The notes beneath the pieces were generated by a model. The model did no database searches and was not told where the DNA came from. It worked only from the letters and a program-made list of their open reading frames with translations. Below are positions 43,598 through 51,709 of a stretch of DNA of 64,000 nt, one piece after another (within the stretch, counting starts at the first letter, position 1; each line of letters begins with the position of its first letter). The translations under genes and the position numbers were made by a program. Source of the DNA: Pseudodesulfovibrio sp. zrk46 (GTDB taxonomy: Bacteria; Desulfobacterota; Desulfovibrionia; Desulfovibrionales; Desulfovibrionaceae); the NCBI RefSeq assembly GCF_012516435.1, contig NZ_CP051216.1:2188001-2252000 (forward strand). The letters are read 5' to 3'.

Positions 43598-43786
43598 ATG
43601 GATTTTGAAAGCTTAATTGGCCTGTTGATCATGCTTGGCTTCATCTTCTTCGTGATCAAATTCAACAAGAAGAAGAAAAAGAAGAAGCGTAAGAAGGGAC
43701 GCAGAGGCGGAGGCGGTACCAGCCGTCATAATGAACATCTTGATAATGAAGACGATTACGACGACGGCGGCGGAGACGACGATTAG
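43598..43786 (+). CDS. 62-residue membrane polyampholyte
   Basis: A very small protein in four blocks: one TM helix (SLIGLLIMLGFIFFVIKF, residues 5-22), a run of lysines and arginines (25-36), a Gly run with a short linker, and an acidic tail DDYDDGGGDDD. The tail copies the end of the AIM24 protein encoded just upstream. The TM followed by positive charges predicts a cytoplasmic C-terminus. GAGAGAAGAG precedes the ATG. No family recognised. It may bind the AIM24 protein or a negatively charged partner through the Lys block (inference). Confidence 0.72.
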   Translation: MDFESLIGLLIMLGFIFFVIKFNKKKKKKKRKKGRRGGGGTSRHNEHLDNEDDYDDGGGDDD

Positions 43787-43802
43787 CCTTTGAGAGAATG
43801 TG

Positions 43803-43830
43803 CCGCGCCCGGATTGCCGGGCGCGGTTTT
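43803..43830 (+). terminator. Hairpin plus T run just before the next start (possible attenuator)
   Basis: CCGCGCCCGG / CCGGGCGCGG is a perfect 10-bp stem with an ATTG loop and TTTT. It lies only 17 nt after the previous stop and ends 10 nt before the next ATG, whose GGAG follows directly. It should reduce read-through into the last gene. Confidence 0.65.
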
Positions 43831-43839
43831 GGAGAGCGC

Positions 43840-44970
43840 ATGAAGACCCTATTGTATTCCCTTGTCATGGTGGCCCTGATGGCCACGGCCGCGCCCGCGT
43901 CCTCACTGGAGGCCATTTGGAGCGACGTTCATCCCAGGCTGTCCAAGGCTGTGGCCGAGTTGGAGCAGCGAGGCAATGTCCCGGACTCGTCATGGAATCC
44001 GTTCGAGGCAGACAAGGATAGCGTGGACGACGACATCAATGACTTGCTGGACGAGTGCATCGAGGTGCTCGGCATCTCCGACATGGCTACCATCAAGGCG
44101 GCCATTCAGGAGTTGCAGAAGGATTCTCGCCATTGTCGCGAAACCGTGGCAGAGCTCAAGACCGAGCGTCTGGCCGCACCCAAGAAGGTGGAGAAGTGGG
44201 AGCTCTGGAAAAAGGACGTTTCCACCATTGATGAAGAGATCGCATCGCTCACGGCTCGGGAAAAGGATAATACCCGCAGGGTGGAAGAACTCGTAGACCA
44301 ACTGCTGGCAGAAATGCGCAAGCTCGGCATGAATGTCGACCGTGAGCAGGTGGAGACACTGGTCTACTCAGTCACGGGTTCCGATGATGTCCAGATGGTT
44401 TCCGTGTTCAACAACGTCAAGCTCATCACCACCGAGTTGCAGCGACTCACGTCCGAGGCCAACGAAAACATCGAGATGGCAAAGCGCTACTACGGTATGC
44501 ACACCTTGCTGCTGCGTATCCTGTTGAACCTGTATCAGCAGTATGAGCACAAGATTGACGAGGTATACCTTGTGCGCATCGAGGAGATTGTCGAGAAGCA
44601 GGAAGACCTGATGGATGAAACCGAGGACAAGATTTCCGACGAGCCGGAGAAATTTCGCGAAATTTACGAGGCCAACCTCAAGGCTCAGACATTGACCCGG
44701 GATACGGCCAATCTCTATGCAGACTACCTGAAGAAGAATCGGGAGCGCATCGTGGACGCCCGAGAGAAGGTGGCTGACGAGTATGATGCGGCTCTCAATA
44801 CGTATCAGACCGTGCAGGGGGCGCATAACCTCATCGCCCTCATGCGCGATGCCAACGCCATGCTCGAACGCATGTCCGGGCTGCAGACCCCTGAGCTCAT
44901 GGTTTTTCAAAACGTTGAGATGCGTAACGAGTTCCGCAAGCTCTCCGCAAAGCTGGGGGCTGAAGGGTAA
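43840..44970 (+). CDS. Periplasmic helical (coiled-coil) protein, function unknown
   Basis: Protein of 376 residues with a signal peptide (MKTLLYSLVMVALMATAAPAS). The mature protein is almost all helix and strongly charged: ELQKDSRHCRETVAELKTE, EEIASLTAREKDNTRRVEELVDQLLAEMRKL, QYEHKIDEVYLVRIEEIVEKQEDLM, DYLKKNRERIVDAREKVADEYDAAL. Only two cysteines. GGAG precedes the ATG at 43840. Same strand as the four genes upstream, last in the cluster and followed by a strong terminator. It may act as a periplasmic scaffold for the giant exported protein (inference). Confidence 0.72.
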   Translation: MKTLLYSLVMVALMATAAPASSLEAIWSDVHPRLSKAVAELEQRGNVPDSSWNPFEADKDSVDDDINDLLDECIEVLGISDMATIKAAIQELQKDSRHCRETVAELKTERLAAPKKVEKWELWKKDVSTIDEEIASLTAREKDNTRRVEELVDQLLAEMRKLGMNVDREQVETLVYSVTGSDDVQMVSVFNNVKLITTELQRLTSEANENIEMAKRYYGMHTLLLRILLNLYQQYEHKIDEVYLVRIEEIVEKQEDLMDETEDKISDEPEKFREIYEANLKAQTLTRDTANLYADYLKKNRERIVDAREKVADEYDAALNTYQTVQGAHNLIALMRDANAMLERMSGLQTPELMVFQNVEMRNEFRKLSAKLGAEG

Positions 44971-45000
44971 CGATTGTATCAGGGAGATAATCTCAAAAAC

Positions 45001-45040
45001 AAAAAGGGCCGAGTGTGCAATCTCGGCCCTTTTCTTTTTC
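45001..45040. terminator. Bidirectional intrinsic terminator
   Basis: AAAAGGGCCGAG / CTCGGCCCTTTT around an 8-nt loop, with A and T tracts. It separates the unknown cluster from the convergent RND operon. Confidence 0.9.
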
Positions 45041-45075
45041 CGGTTTGCGGGACCGGAGTCTATGGGGGATGGTCA

Positions 45076-48000
45076 CTATCGGGGGTTATTGACCTTGTAG
45101 AACATGGAGTAGAGTACCGGCACCACGATCAGGGTGAGGACGGTGGCGAATGCCAGTCCAGACATGATGGTGACGGCCATGGCAGAGAAGAAGGCATCCG
45201 CCACCAGCGGCAGCATGCCGAGGATGGTGGTGGCCGCAGCCATGGAGACCGGACGGATACGGCTGACAGCCGCGTCAACGACAGCGTTGTATGGCGATTT
45301 CCCGTCTTCCAGTTCGATTTTGATCTGATCCAGCAGCACCACCGCGTTCTTGATGAGCATACCCGACAGGCTGAGGAACCCGAGCAGGGCCATGAAGCCG
45401 AAGGGCTCACCGGACACCAGCAGGCCGATGCTAACGCCGATGATGGCCAGCGGCACGGTCAACCAGATGATGAGCGGGTTGCGCAGGTTATTGAACAGCA
45501 TGATGGTGACCAGAATCATGATGATGGTCGGCAGCAGCAGAGATTGGGCCAGGCTGGACTGGGCGTCGGTGGAGTCTTCGTACTCGCCACCCCATTCAAG
45601 GACGTAGCCTGGAGGCAGCTTGATGGCTTCGATCTGCGGCTTCAGCTCCTTGAACAACACCGAGGGCAGGCCTGATGCCGGGTCGCAGGATGCGGTGATG
45701 GTCAACAGGCGGTTGCGGGTCTTGAGCGTGCCGAACGCCATGTCGGTTCGGAACTCGGACACCACCTCTTCCACCGGAATCATGCGCTGGGCCACAGGGC
45801 TGAACACCTGAATGTTGCCCAATTCCTGTACGGCCTCGCGTTCATTTTCGGGTGGCCGGACCGTGATAGGCAGCAGCTTGTCGCCTTCGCGGTAGACGCC
45901 CACCTGTGTGCCGTCAAAGAACATGCGCATGGCGTCGGCCAGCATCGGCCGGGTGATGCCTGCCAGCTTGGATGGCGTCTCTGACATGACGGGCCGGATG
46001 ACTTTGACCTCCTGCCGCCAGTTGTCGCGCACGCCCTGTGCGTTGCCGCTGGCTGTCATGATCGCCTGCGCTTCAAGAGAGAGTCTGCGAAGCTCTTTGG
46101 TGTCAGGACCGCTGAAGCGTACTTCGATGGAGGCGTCGCGTCCCGGTCCCAGACGGAACTTCTTGAACTTGGGCTCTGCATCCGGATAGGCCGCTTCGAC
46201 CTTCGCCTGATATTTGGACAGAATGGCGTCGATCCGGTGGTAGTCCTCCACCTCCACCAGCAGCATGCCATAGGAGGAGTTAGTCTTCTCTGGCGAGTAG
46301 GTCAGGATGAAGCGTGGTCCGCCCTGTCCCACAAAAGTGGTGACGGATTTGATCTCTTCGTCGGCCATGAGCATTTGCTCGATCTCGGCAAGATCTGCGC
46401 TGGTGTCGCGAATATCCGTGCCCTGCGGCATCCAGTAGTGGATGAAGAAGCGGGGCTGGGTCGAGGCCGGGAAAAAGCTCTGTTTGACGAAACCAAAACC
46501 GTAGATCGAGGCTGCCAGCATAACCAGCAGGGCTACCACGGTGAGCTTGCGCCGGTGCAGACAGAAGGTCAGGAAGTTGCGATAGATGGTGAACAGTTTG
46601 CCACCATAGGGATCGCCTTCTTCCGAGATCTTGGGTTTGAGGAACATGTCGCAGAGCAGGGGGGTGACGGTCACCGCCGTGATCCAGCTCATGAACAGTG
46701 AAATGCAGAGCACGATGAACAGGGAACGGCAGAATTCGCCAACCGCGTCCTCACTCAAACCGATGCCGGCAAAGGCCATGATGGCGATGACGGTGGCGCC
46801 GAGCAGGGGCCACTTGTTCTGGTCCACCACTTCGATGGCCGCTTGCAGTCGGTCCTTGCCCTGCTGATAGCGGATGAGCAGGCCTTCCACGACAACGATG
46901 GCGTTGTCCACCAGCATACCCAGCGCGATAATAAGCGCGCCGAGAGATATGCGCTCAAGCGCCACCCCCGCCATCTTGATGAAGATAAACGAACCGCAGA
47001 TGGTGATGAGCAGGATGGCGCCGATGAGGACGCCGCTCTGCATGCCCATGAACAGGAGCAGCACCACGATGACGATGGCCACGGCTTCACCCAGATTCAC
47101 GGTGAATGAGGTGACGGCTTCATCGACGCGTTTGGGCTGGTAGTACACCGTGTTGATGTGCATGCCCACCGGGGTCTGGCCTTCCAGTTCCGCCAGCTTG
47201 GCATCAATGGCGGTGCCGAGGTCCACCACGTTGCCCGAGGAGACCATGGAGATGCCCAGCGCAACGGATTGATTGCCGTCATAGCGCATGATCTGGGCGG
47301 GCGTGTCGGTATAGCCTCGACTGATGTCGGCAAGGTCGCGCAGCGGGACGAGATTGCCAGCGGAATCCTTGATGAGCAGGTCGCCCAGCGCATCCACGGA
47401 TTCAACCGTGCCCGTGGGTGAAATCTCGACATACTCACGGCCCACGCGGACATTGCCCGCCGGGACAACGAGATTCTGCTGGGACAGGGCGGTGTAGACC
47501 GCATCCAGCGAAACGCCGAGACGGCTCATTCGGGCGCGGGATATTTCCACGTACACGTTCTCGGTCTGGCTTCCCCAGACCGTAATCTTGGCCACGTTAT
47601 CCACCAGCAGGAGCTGTTTGCGCAGGTAGTCGGCAAAGTCCTGAAGGTCGCGGGTGGTGTATCCGTCGCCAGTGATGGCCAGCAGGATGCCGTAGACGTC
47701 ACCGAAATCATCGATGACCAACGACGGGCCTGCGCCGGGGGGCAGTTCCCCTTGTGCGTCGTTGACCTTGCGGCGGAGCTCATCCCACACCTGCGGCAGG
47801 GTGGTCTTGTCGTATTTGTCCTGTATTTCAACGGTCACAATGGACTGGCCCGGGTTGTTGACCGAGGAGACCTTCTCCAGTTGGCCCAGCTGCTGGGCAG
47901 CACTTTCGATGACGTCGGTCACTTCGTCGGCCACCTCGGCAGGTGTTGCGCCGGGGTAGTTGGTGACGATGAGTGCTTCCTTGATGGTAAATTCGGGGTC

Positions 48001-48108
48001 TTCCAACCGCGACATTTCAAGGAAGGAGATTGCGCCTCCTATTAGGAGGCAGACCGTCAGCACCAGCGTGATGGTCTTTTTTCGGATGGAAAATTCAGCC
48101 AGATTCAT
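45076..48108 (-). CDS. RND efflux pump inner-membrane subunit
   Basis: Protein of 1010 residues with the double 6-TM plan and two large periplasmic loops of the AcrB/MdtB type. IRKKTITLVLTVCLLIGG opens TM1, GALIIALGMLVDNAIVVVEG carries the proton-relay Asp in TM4, and the second half has LLGFLSLSGMLIKNAVVLLDQI. It exports drugs, solvents or lipophilic compounds using proton force. Its ATG overlaps the adaptor stop by 1 nt. No outer-membrane factor gene is adjacent, so a TolC-type partner must be elsewhere. Confidence 0.95.
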   Translation of the reverse strand: MNLAEFSIRKKTITLVLTVCLLIGGAISFLEMSRLEDPEFTIKEALIVTNYPGATPAEVADEVTDVIESAAQQLGQLEKVSSVNNPGQSIVTVEIQDKYDKTTLPQVWDELRRKVNDAQGELPPGAGPSLVIDDFGDVYGILLAITGDGYTTRDLQDFADYLRKQLLLVDNVAKITVWGSQTENVYVEISRARMSRLGVSLDAVYTALSQQNLVVPAGNVRVGREYVEISPTGTVESVDALGDLLIKDSAGNLVPLRDLADISRGYTDTPAQIMRYDGNQSVALGISMVSSGNVVDLGTAIDAKLAELEGQTPVGMHINTVYYQPKRVDEAVTSFTVNLGEAVAIVIVVLLLFMGMQSGVLIGAILLITICGSFIFIKMAGVALERISLGALIIALGMLVDNAIVVVEGLLIRYQQGKDRLQAAIEVVDQNKWPLLGATVIAIMAFAGIGLSEDAVGEFCRSLFIVLCISLFMSWITAVTVTPLLCDMFLKPKISEEGDPYGGKLFTIYRNFLTFCLHRRKLTVVALLVMLAASIYGFGFVKQSFFPASTQPRFFIHYWMPQGTDIRDTSADLAEIEQMLMADEEIKSVTTFVGQGGPRFILTYSPEKTNSSYGMLLVEVEDYHRIDAILSKYQAKVEAAYPDAEPKFKKFRLGPGRDASIEVRFSGPDTKELRRLSLEAQAIMTASGNAQGVRDNWRQEVKVIRPVMSETPSKLAGITRPMLADAMRMFFDGTQVGVYREGDKLLPITVRPPENEREAVQELGNIQVFSPVAQRMIPVEEVVSEFRTDMAFGTLKTRNRLLTITASCDPASGLPSVLFKELKPQIEAIKLPPGYVLEWGGEYEDSTDAQSSLAQSLLLPTIIMILVTIMLFNNLRNPLIIWLTVPLAIIGVSIGLLVSGEPFGFMALLGFLSLSGMLIKNAVVLLDQIKIELEDGKSPYNAVVDAAVSRIRPVSMAAATTILGMLPLVADAFFSAMAVTIMSGLAFATVLTLIVVPVLYSMFYKVNNPR

Positions 48109-49220
48109 TATTCGCGGCCTCCGATACGACCTTTCAGCACCTTCACCTTCTGGCCTTCACGCAGGTAATTGACGCCTGCCACGACGATGACATCACCGGG
48201 CTGCACGCCCTTGGAGGCCTGGAACATGTCCTTCATGATGCGGCCGATTTCTATCTCGCGTTTCTGTACGGAGTTGTCCTTGTTCAGGACCCAGACGAAT
48301 TTCTTTCCTTCCACTTCGCCCACTACGGAGGAGAAGGGGATAGCCACGGAATTGTCTCCGTTGTCAGGCATGTTGCCCACGACCTCGGCGGTCATGCCGG
48401 GATGCACGCCAGAGTCTTCGGTATTATCCATGGTCATTGTGACCTGATAGGTCTGGGTTTCGGAGTTGGCCGTGGTCTGGAATTCTTTCACTTGGACAGG
48501 AAAGACCTTGCCGGGCAGGGATTCAAAGCGAACATGCGCCTCAGGCATCTCTCCAACGCCGCTGTTGAAGCCGCGCAGCCAGACTGATTCGGGCACATCC
48601 ATTACCACGTCGAGGGCAGAGGTGTCGGCCAGTGTGACGATCTCTTCCTTGGCCTGAATGAATTCGTGGTTGGAGATGTCTTTGGTTGCGATGAAGCCGG
48701 AGAAGGGCGCGGTGAGGCGGGTGTACTGCAGGTTCAGGCGAGCACGACGCAGGGACTGCTCCAGAGAGAGCACTTCGGCGCGGCTGGTTTCGTAGGTGGA
48801 CTGGGCCGTGTCAAAGGCGGACTGGGCGATGATCTTATCTTCCAGCAGCTTGCGGTTGCGTTCAATATTCAGCCTGGCTTCCTTGAGCACCGAGCGCGCA
48901 CCCACCAAACGGGCTTCGTAGTCGGCAATGGCGGCCAGATAGTCGCGCTGGTCAAGCTGGGCAATGAGCTGGCCCTTTTCCACGCGATCGCCTTCCTTCA
49001 CTTCAAGGCGGACCACTTCACCGGAAACACGGAAGGCAAGGCTCGCCTCCTGCGTTGCTTTCACTTTACCGGGAAAGGTCCGGGACTCCTTGTCCATTGC
49101 CCCGGAAATTTCTACTACCCGCACCGGGCGAATGGCTTCGGCTTTCTTTACTTCTTCTTTGCAGCCCGTGGAGAAAAGCGTGATGGCGGCAAGCAGACAC
49201 ACAACAGTCAAACGTTTCAT
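48108..49220 (-). CDS. RND efflux periplasmic adaptor lipoprotein
   Basis: Protein of 370 residues with a lipobox (LFSTGC, Cys 20). Order: the beta-barrel strand RTFPGKVKATQEASLAFRVSGEVVRLEV, the lipoyl half, a coiled-coil hairpin (LVGARSVLKEARLNIERNRKLLEDKIIAQ), second lipoyl half (FSGFIATKDISNHEFIQAKEEI) and a membrane-proximal domain. The ATG at 49220 has GAGGAAG at 7 nt; the frame extends further upstream through the operator region without support. Links the pump to an outer-membrane channel. Confidence 0.95.
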   Translation of the reverse strand: MKRLTVVCLLAAITLFSTGCKEEVKKAEAIRPVRVVEISGAMDKESRTFPGKVKATQEASLAFRVSGEVVRLEVKEGDRVEKGQLIAQLDQRDYLAAIADYEARLVGARSVLKEARLNIERNRKLLEDKIIAQSAFDTAQSTYETSRAEVLSLEQSLRRARLNLQYTRLTAPFSGFIATKDISNHEFIQAKEEIVTLADTSALDVVMDVPESVWLRGFNSGVGEMPEAHVRFESLPGKVFPVQVKEFQTTANSETQTYQVTMTMDNTEDSGVHPGMTAEVVGNMPDNGDNSVAIPFSSVVGEVEGKKFVWVLNKDNSVQKREIEIGRIMKDMFQASKGVQPGDVIVVAGVNYLREGQKVKVLKGRIGGRE

Positions 49221-49242
49221 AGTTGCTTCCTCAAATGAGTTA

Positions 49243-49260
49243 ATTAATCGGTTGATTAAT
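49243..49260. promoter_or_regulatory. TetR operator in front of the adaptor gene
   Basis: ATTAATC-N4-GATTAAT, a perfect 18-bp dyad 23 bp before the adaptor start. A 17-bp identical copy lies before tetR at 49868. The duplication marks it as the site of the neighbouring repressor and implies an internal promoter. Confidence 0.8.
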
Positions 49261-49276
49261 TTGTGGGTAAAAAAAA

Positions 49277-49858
49277 TTATGTCCAGTGAGCGGGGATGCC
49301 TCGCTGCAGGATATCGACGACGATGTCGGTGTACCTTTCTGCCAGCTCTTTGTTGTCCCGGCACAGGTTGCCGCCGAGAAGGTGGTCGGAGAACACCATA
49401 CCCATGATGGCGGTGAAGCGGATATCCTTGGTCTGCAGATCGCCGGGGTTGGTAATGCCGAACCGTTCAAGATTCTCGGAGAACTGGGCCCAGCAGTAGT
49501 TGGTCAGATCGTCTCTCAGGTCCTGAAGCTCTTCGCTGTCATGGTTCAACTGGCGGAGTCCCACGAGGTAGACGTCCGGGTGCTCGTGGGAATCTTTGAG
49601 CAGGTTTCGAACGATTTGTTCGGTCAACTCGTTCAGGGTGTTGGCGTTGTTCATGCTCGCATCAGATTGCTGTTTCACCCGCTGACAGAACTCGGCAAAG
49701 ATGTCCCGTAGCAGGTTGATCTTGCCGCCGAAGTAGTAAGAGATCATGGCGCTGTTCACGCCAGCCTCGTTGGCGATTTCGCGGATTCCCACGGCGTCGA
49801 ATGTCTTTTGGGCAAAGAGTTTTGCCGCTGCATGGAAGATGAGTTCCTTTTTCGTCAT
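49277..49858 (-). CDS. TetR/AcrR family repressor of the RND operon
   Basis: Protein of 193 residues. HTH in the first 50 residues: KELIFHAAAKLFAQKTFDAV, GIREIANEAGVNSAMISYYFGGKINLL. The remaining part resembles the CecR/AcrR-type C-terminal domain. It is the first gene of the tetR-adaptor-pump unit. Matching dyads before tetR and before the adaptor gene point to repression of both itself and the pump. Confidence 0.93.
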   Translation of the reverse strand: MTKKELIFHAAAKLFAQKTFDAVGIREIANEAGVNSAMISYYFGGKINLLRDIFAEFCQRVKQQSDASMNNANTLNELTEQIVRNLLKDSHEHPDVYLVGLRQLNHDSEELQDLRDDLTNYCWAQFSENLERFGITNPGDLQTKDIRFTAIMGMVFSDHLLGGNLCRDNKELAERYTDIVVDILQRGIPAHWT

Positions 49859-49867
49859 GGGGAATCA

Positions 49868-49884
49868 ATTAATCGGTTGATTAA
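49868..49884. promoter_or_regulatory. TetR operator in front of tetR
   Basis: Seventeen bases identical to the dyad at 49243 (ATTAATC-GGTT-GATTAA), 10 bp before the tetR start. Confidence 0.8.
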
Positions 49885-49965
49885 AAAATGTCAATCAACG
49901 GAATGAGTCATGTTTACTCCATGGCAACACACTGGCTGAACAGGGGATAGGGCGAATCGGGAGGC

Positions 49966-51696
49966 CTAGTCGGCCGGGAAATGCGCAAGGAAATCTTCTC
50001 CTGCGCGGGAGATGGTGCTGCCGGCACGTCCCTTTCGGGCGGAGATCAACCCGAGGGTCTGGAGGCGTTGCAGACGCAGGCGGAGCTGCTGGATGGTGAG
50101 TGTGACGCCCTTGGCGGCCAGCAGGTCGATGACGGTGTGACGACCGTAGCGGCTGTTGGCCTGCTTGCCTTCCTGATAGACGCGCAGGATGGCGAGAATC
50201 TCGGGCAGGAAATCGTGCTCCTCGATCTTTTCCACCAGTTCTCCTACTTCAGAGGCCGGAGTGGCGTCGGTGATCCGGCTGTCACTCATGATGTGGTACG
50301 GCAAATCCGAGACATCCAGCACGGGCTTGAGGCTTGAGGCCATGAGCGAAAGGACATTGAACAGCTCCTGCTCGTCTCCTTCCCAATGGCGCTTGCGCAT
50401 GAAGTCGATGAGGTCGGCGGTCAGGCGCACCTTCTGGCCGGAGAAATGTGCGCGGAGGTAGTCGTTGGCCAACTGCTCCACATCTTCGGGCCGCTTGGAT
50501 AGGGGCGGGATGGTGCACTGGTTCTGCTGCAACAGCAGGAAGAGTTCGTGGGAAATCTGTCGGCGTTTGTACAGCTCGTTGAGGTCGTCATGGCTGGTGG
50601 CCGTGACGCGCACGTCCACAGGGATGTGTACCTTGCCGTGCTGGCGGACGACCCGCTGCTCCTGAATGATCTGAATGAGGCGGTTCTGCAGGTCCACCGG
50701 CAGGGACTCCAGTCCTTCCAGGCAAATGGTGCCGAGATGGCTGACTTCGATGATGCCGGGGTAGATGCCGGTCTCGTCTTCCCAGCCGAACAATTCGCGT
50801 TCCAGCATGTCTTTGGAACGGGAAGGGCAATGCAGGGAGCCGAATGGGTGCCCTTTGCGCGGGGAGGCATTGTGGATCATCTGGGCCAGACGCCGTTTGC
50901 CCGAACCGATGGTGCCGCTGATATGAATAGGTGAGTCGGTGCGGGCCATCAGGCTTGCGCGGTCAATAAGTCCCTGCATGGCCTTGCTGTGGGCAACGAG
51001 CAGGTCAAAGGTCACGTCTTCCTGATTGGCAGGCGTGCCGCCCAGCCAGTTGGACACGTATCGGTTAGATGCCGGGCCGAGCTGCTTGTTGGCCATGTGG
51101 GCCAGCGTCTTGAAATAGTTGGCCACCAGTTGCTTGCGAGGCAGCTCCAGCTCGAACAGGTCGTAAATCTCGAGAATGTACGACATGCCGATACAGCGGG
51201 TGCCAAGGTTGATGACCTGTGCGTATTTGGGCGGCACCAGCGTCTCTTCGTCAGGGTGCACTACCCAGTCGATGTCGTCCGGCGGTGTCTCTTCCGGGGA
51301 GAAGGCCACCAGCTCGTGCGACAGCTCGTAAAAGTCCAGCTCGTTCAGGACTTCCATGGTGTTGGAAAGGGAGTCGTTGACCACCAGCAGCTTCTGCCCG
51401 GGGGGAAGCGCCAGAATACGGTTCATGTGGAACTGGTTGATCCTGCGCTCGCCCCGCATGGTCTGGCCGAGGTTCGGGTGCAGCTTGCGGGCCATGTTGA
51501 GGCTGCTTTCGTGCAGAGCAAAGAGCAGGTCTTCCTCGTTGAAGTCCATCTGGTCCAATTGACCGAACAGGCAGCGTTCGACGTGCAGTTCCGGGCCGAA
51601 AATGGACTGCAACTGCTCGGACAACACGACACCCAACCGTTCCTGAAAGGTCATGACGGTGAGGCGTGTGGGCTTAGTCCGGGCAGTCGTTTCCAA
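49966..51696 (-). CDS. Degenerate AAA+ (bEBP-like) regulator lacking GAFTGA (TTG start)
   Basis: Protein of 576 residues. An N-terminal domain of about 230 residues is unrecognised. A sigma-54-activator-like AAA+ core follows: Walker A as G261-TIGSGKR, ERELFGW at the usual place, then DETGIYPG where GAFTGA should be, and Walker B weakened to ICLEG. VRVTATSHDDLNELYKRRQISHELFLLL matches the arginine-finger region. The C-terminus (about 500-576) is a winged-helix-like LRLRLQRLQTLGLISARKG rather than a Fis HTH. It should not open sigma-54 promoters. GGAG lies 7 nt before TTG 51696. Last gene after the peptide-import operon, 13 nt behind the hydrolase gene. Confidence 0.78.
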   Translation of the reverse strand: METTARTKPTRLTVMTFQERLGVVLSEQLQSIFGPELHVERCLFGQLDQMDFNEEDLLFALHESSLNMARKLHPNLGQTMRGERRINQFHMNRILALPPGQKLLVVNDSLSNTMEVLNELDFYELSHELVAFSPEETPPDDIDWVVHPDEETLVPPKYAQVINLGTRCIGMSYILEIYDLFELELPRKQLVANYFKTLAHMANKQLGPASNRYVSNWLGGTPANQEDVTFDLLVAHSKAMQGLIDRASLMARTDSPIHISGTIGSGKRRLAQMIHNASPRKGHPFGSLHCPSRSKDMLERELFGWEDETGIYPGIIEVSHLGTICLEGLESLPVDLQNRLIQIIQEQRVVRQHGKVHIPVDVRVTATSHDDLNELYKRRQISHELFLLLQQNQCTIPPLSKRPEDVEQLANDYLRAHFSGQKVRLTADLIDFMRKRHWEGDEQELFNVLSLMASSLKPVLDVSDLPYHIMSDSRITDATPASEVGELVEKIEEHDFLPEILAILRVYQEGKQANSRYGRHTVIDLLAAKGVTLTIQQLRLRLQRLQTLGLISARKGRAGSTISRAGEDFLAHFPAD

Positions 51697-51709
51697 GTTG
51701 TTCTCCGTA

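Noticed and set aside
49966-51696. Ordinary sigma-54 activator
   Set aside because: GAFTGA is missing, Walker B is degenerate and the C-terminus is not a Fis helix-turn-helix.
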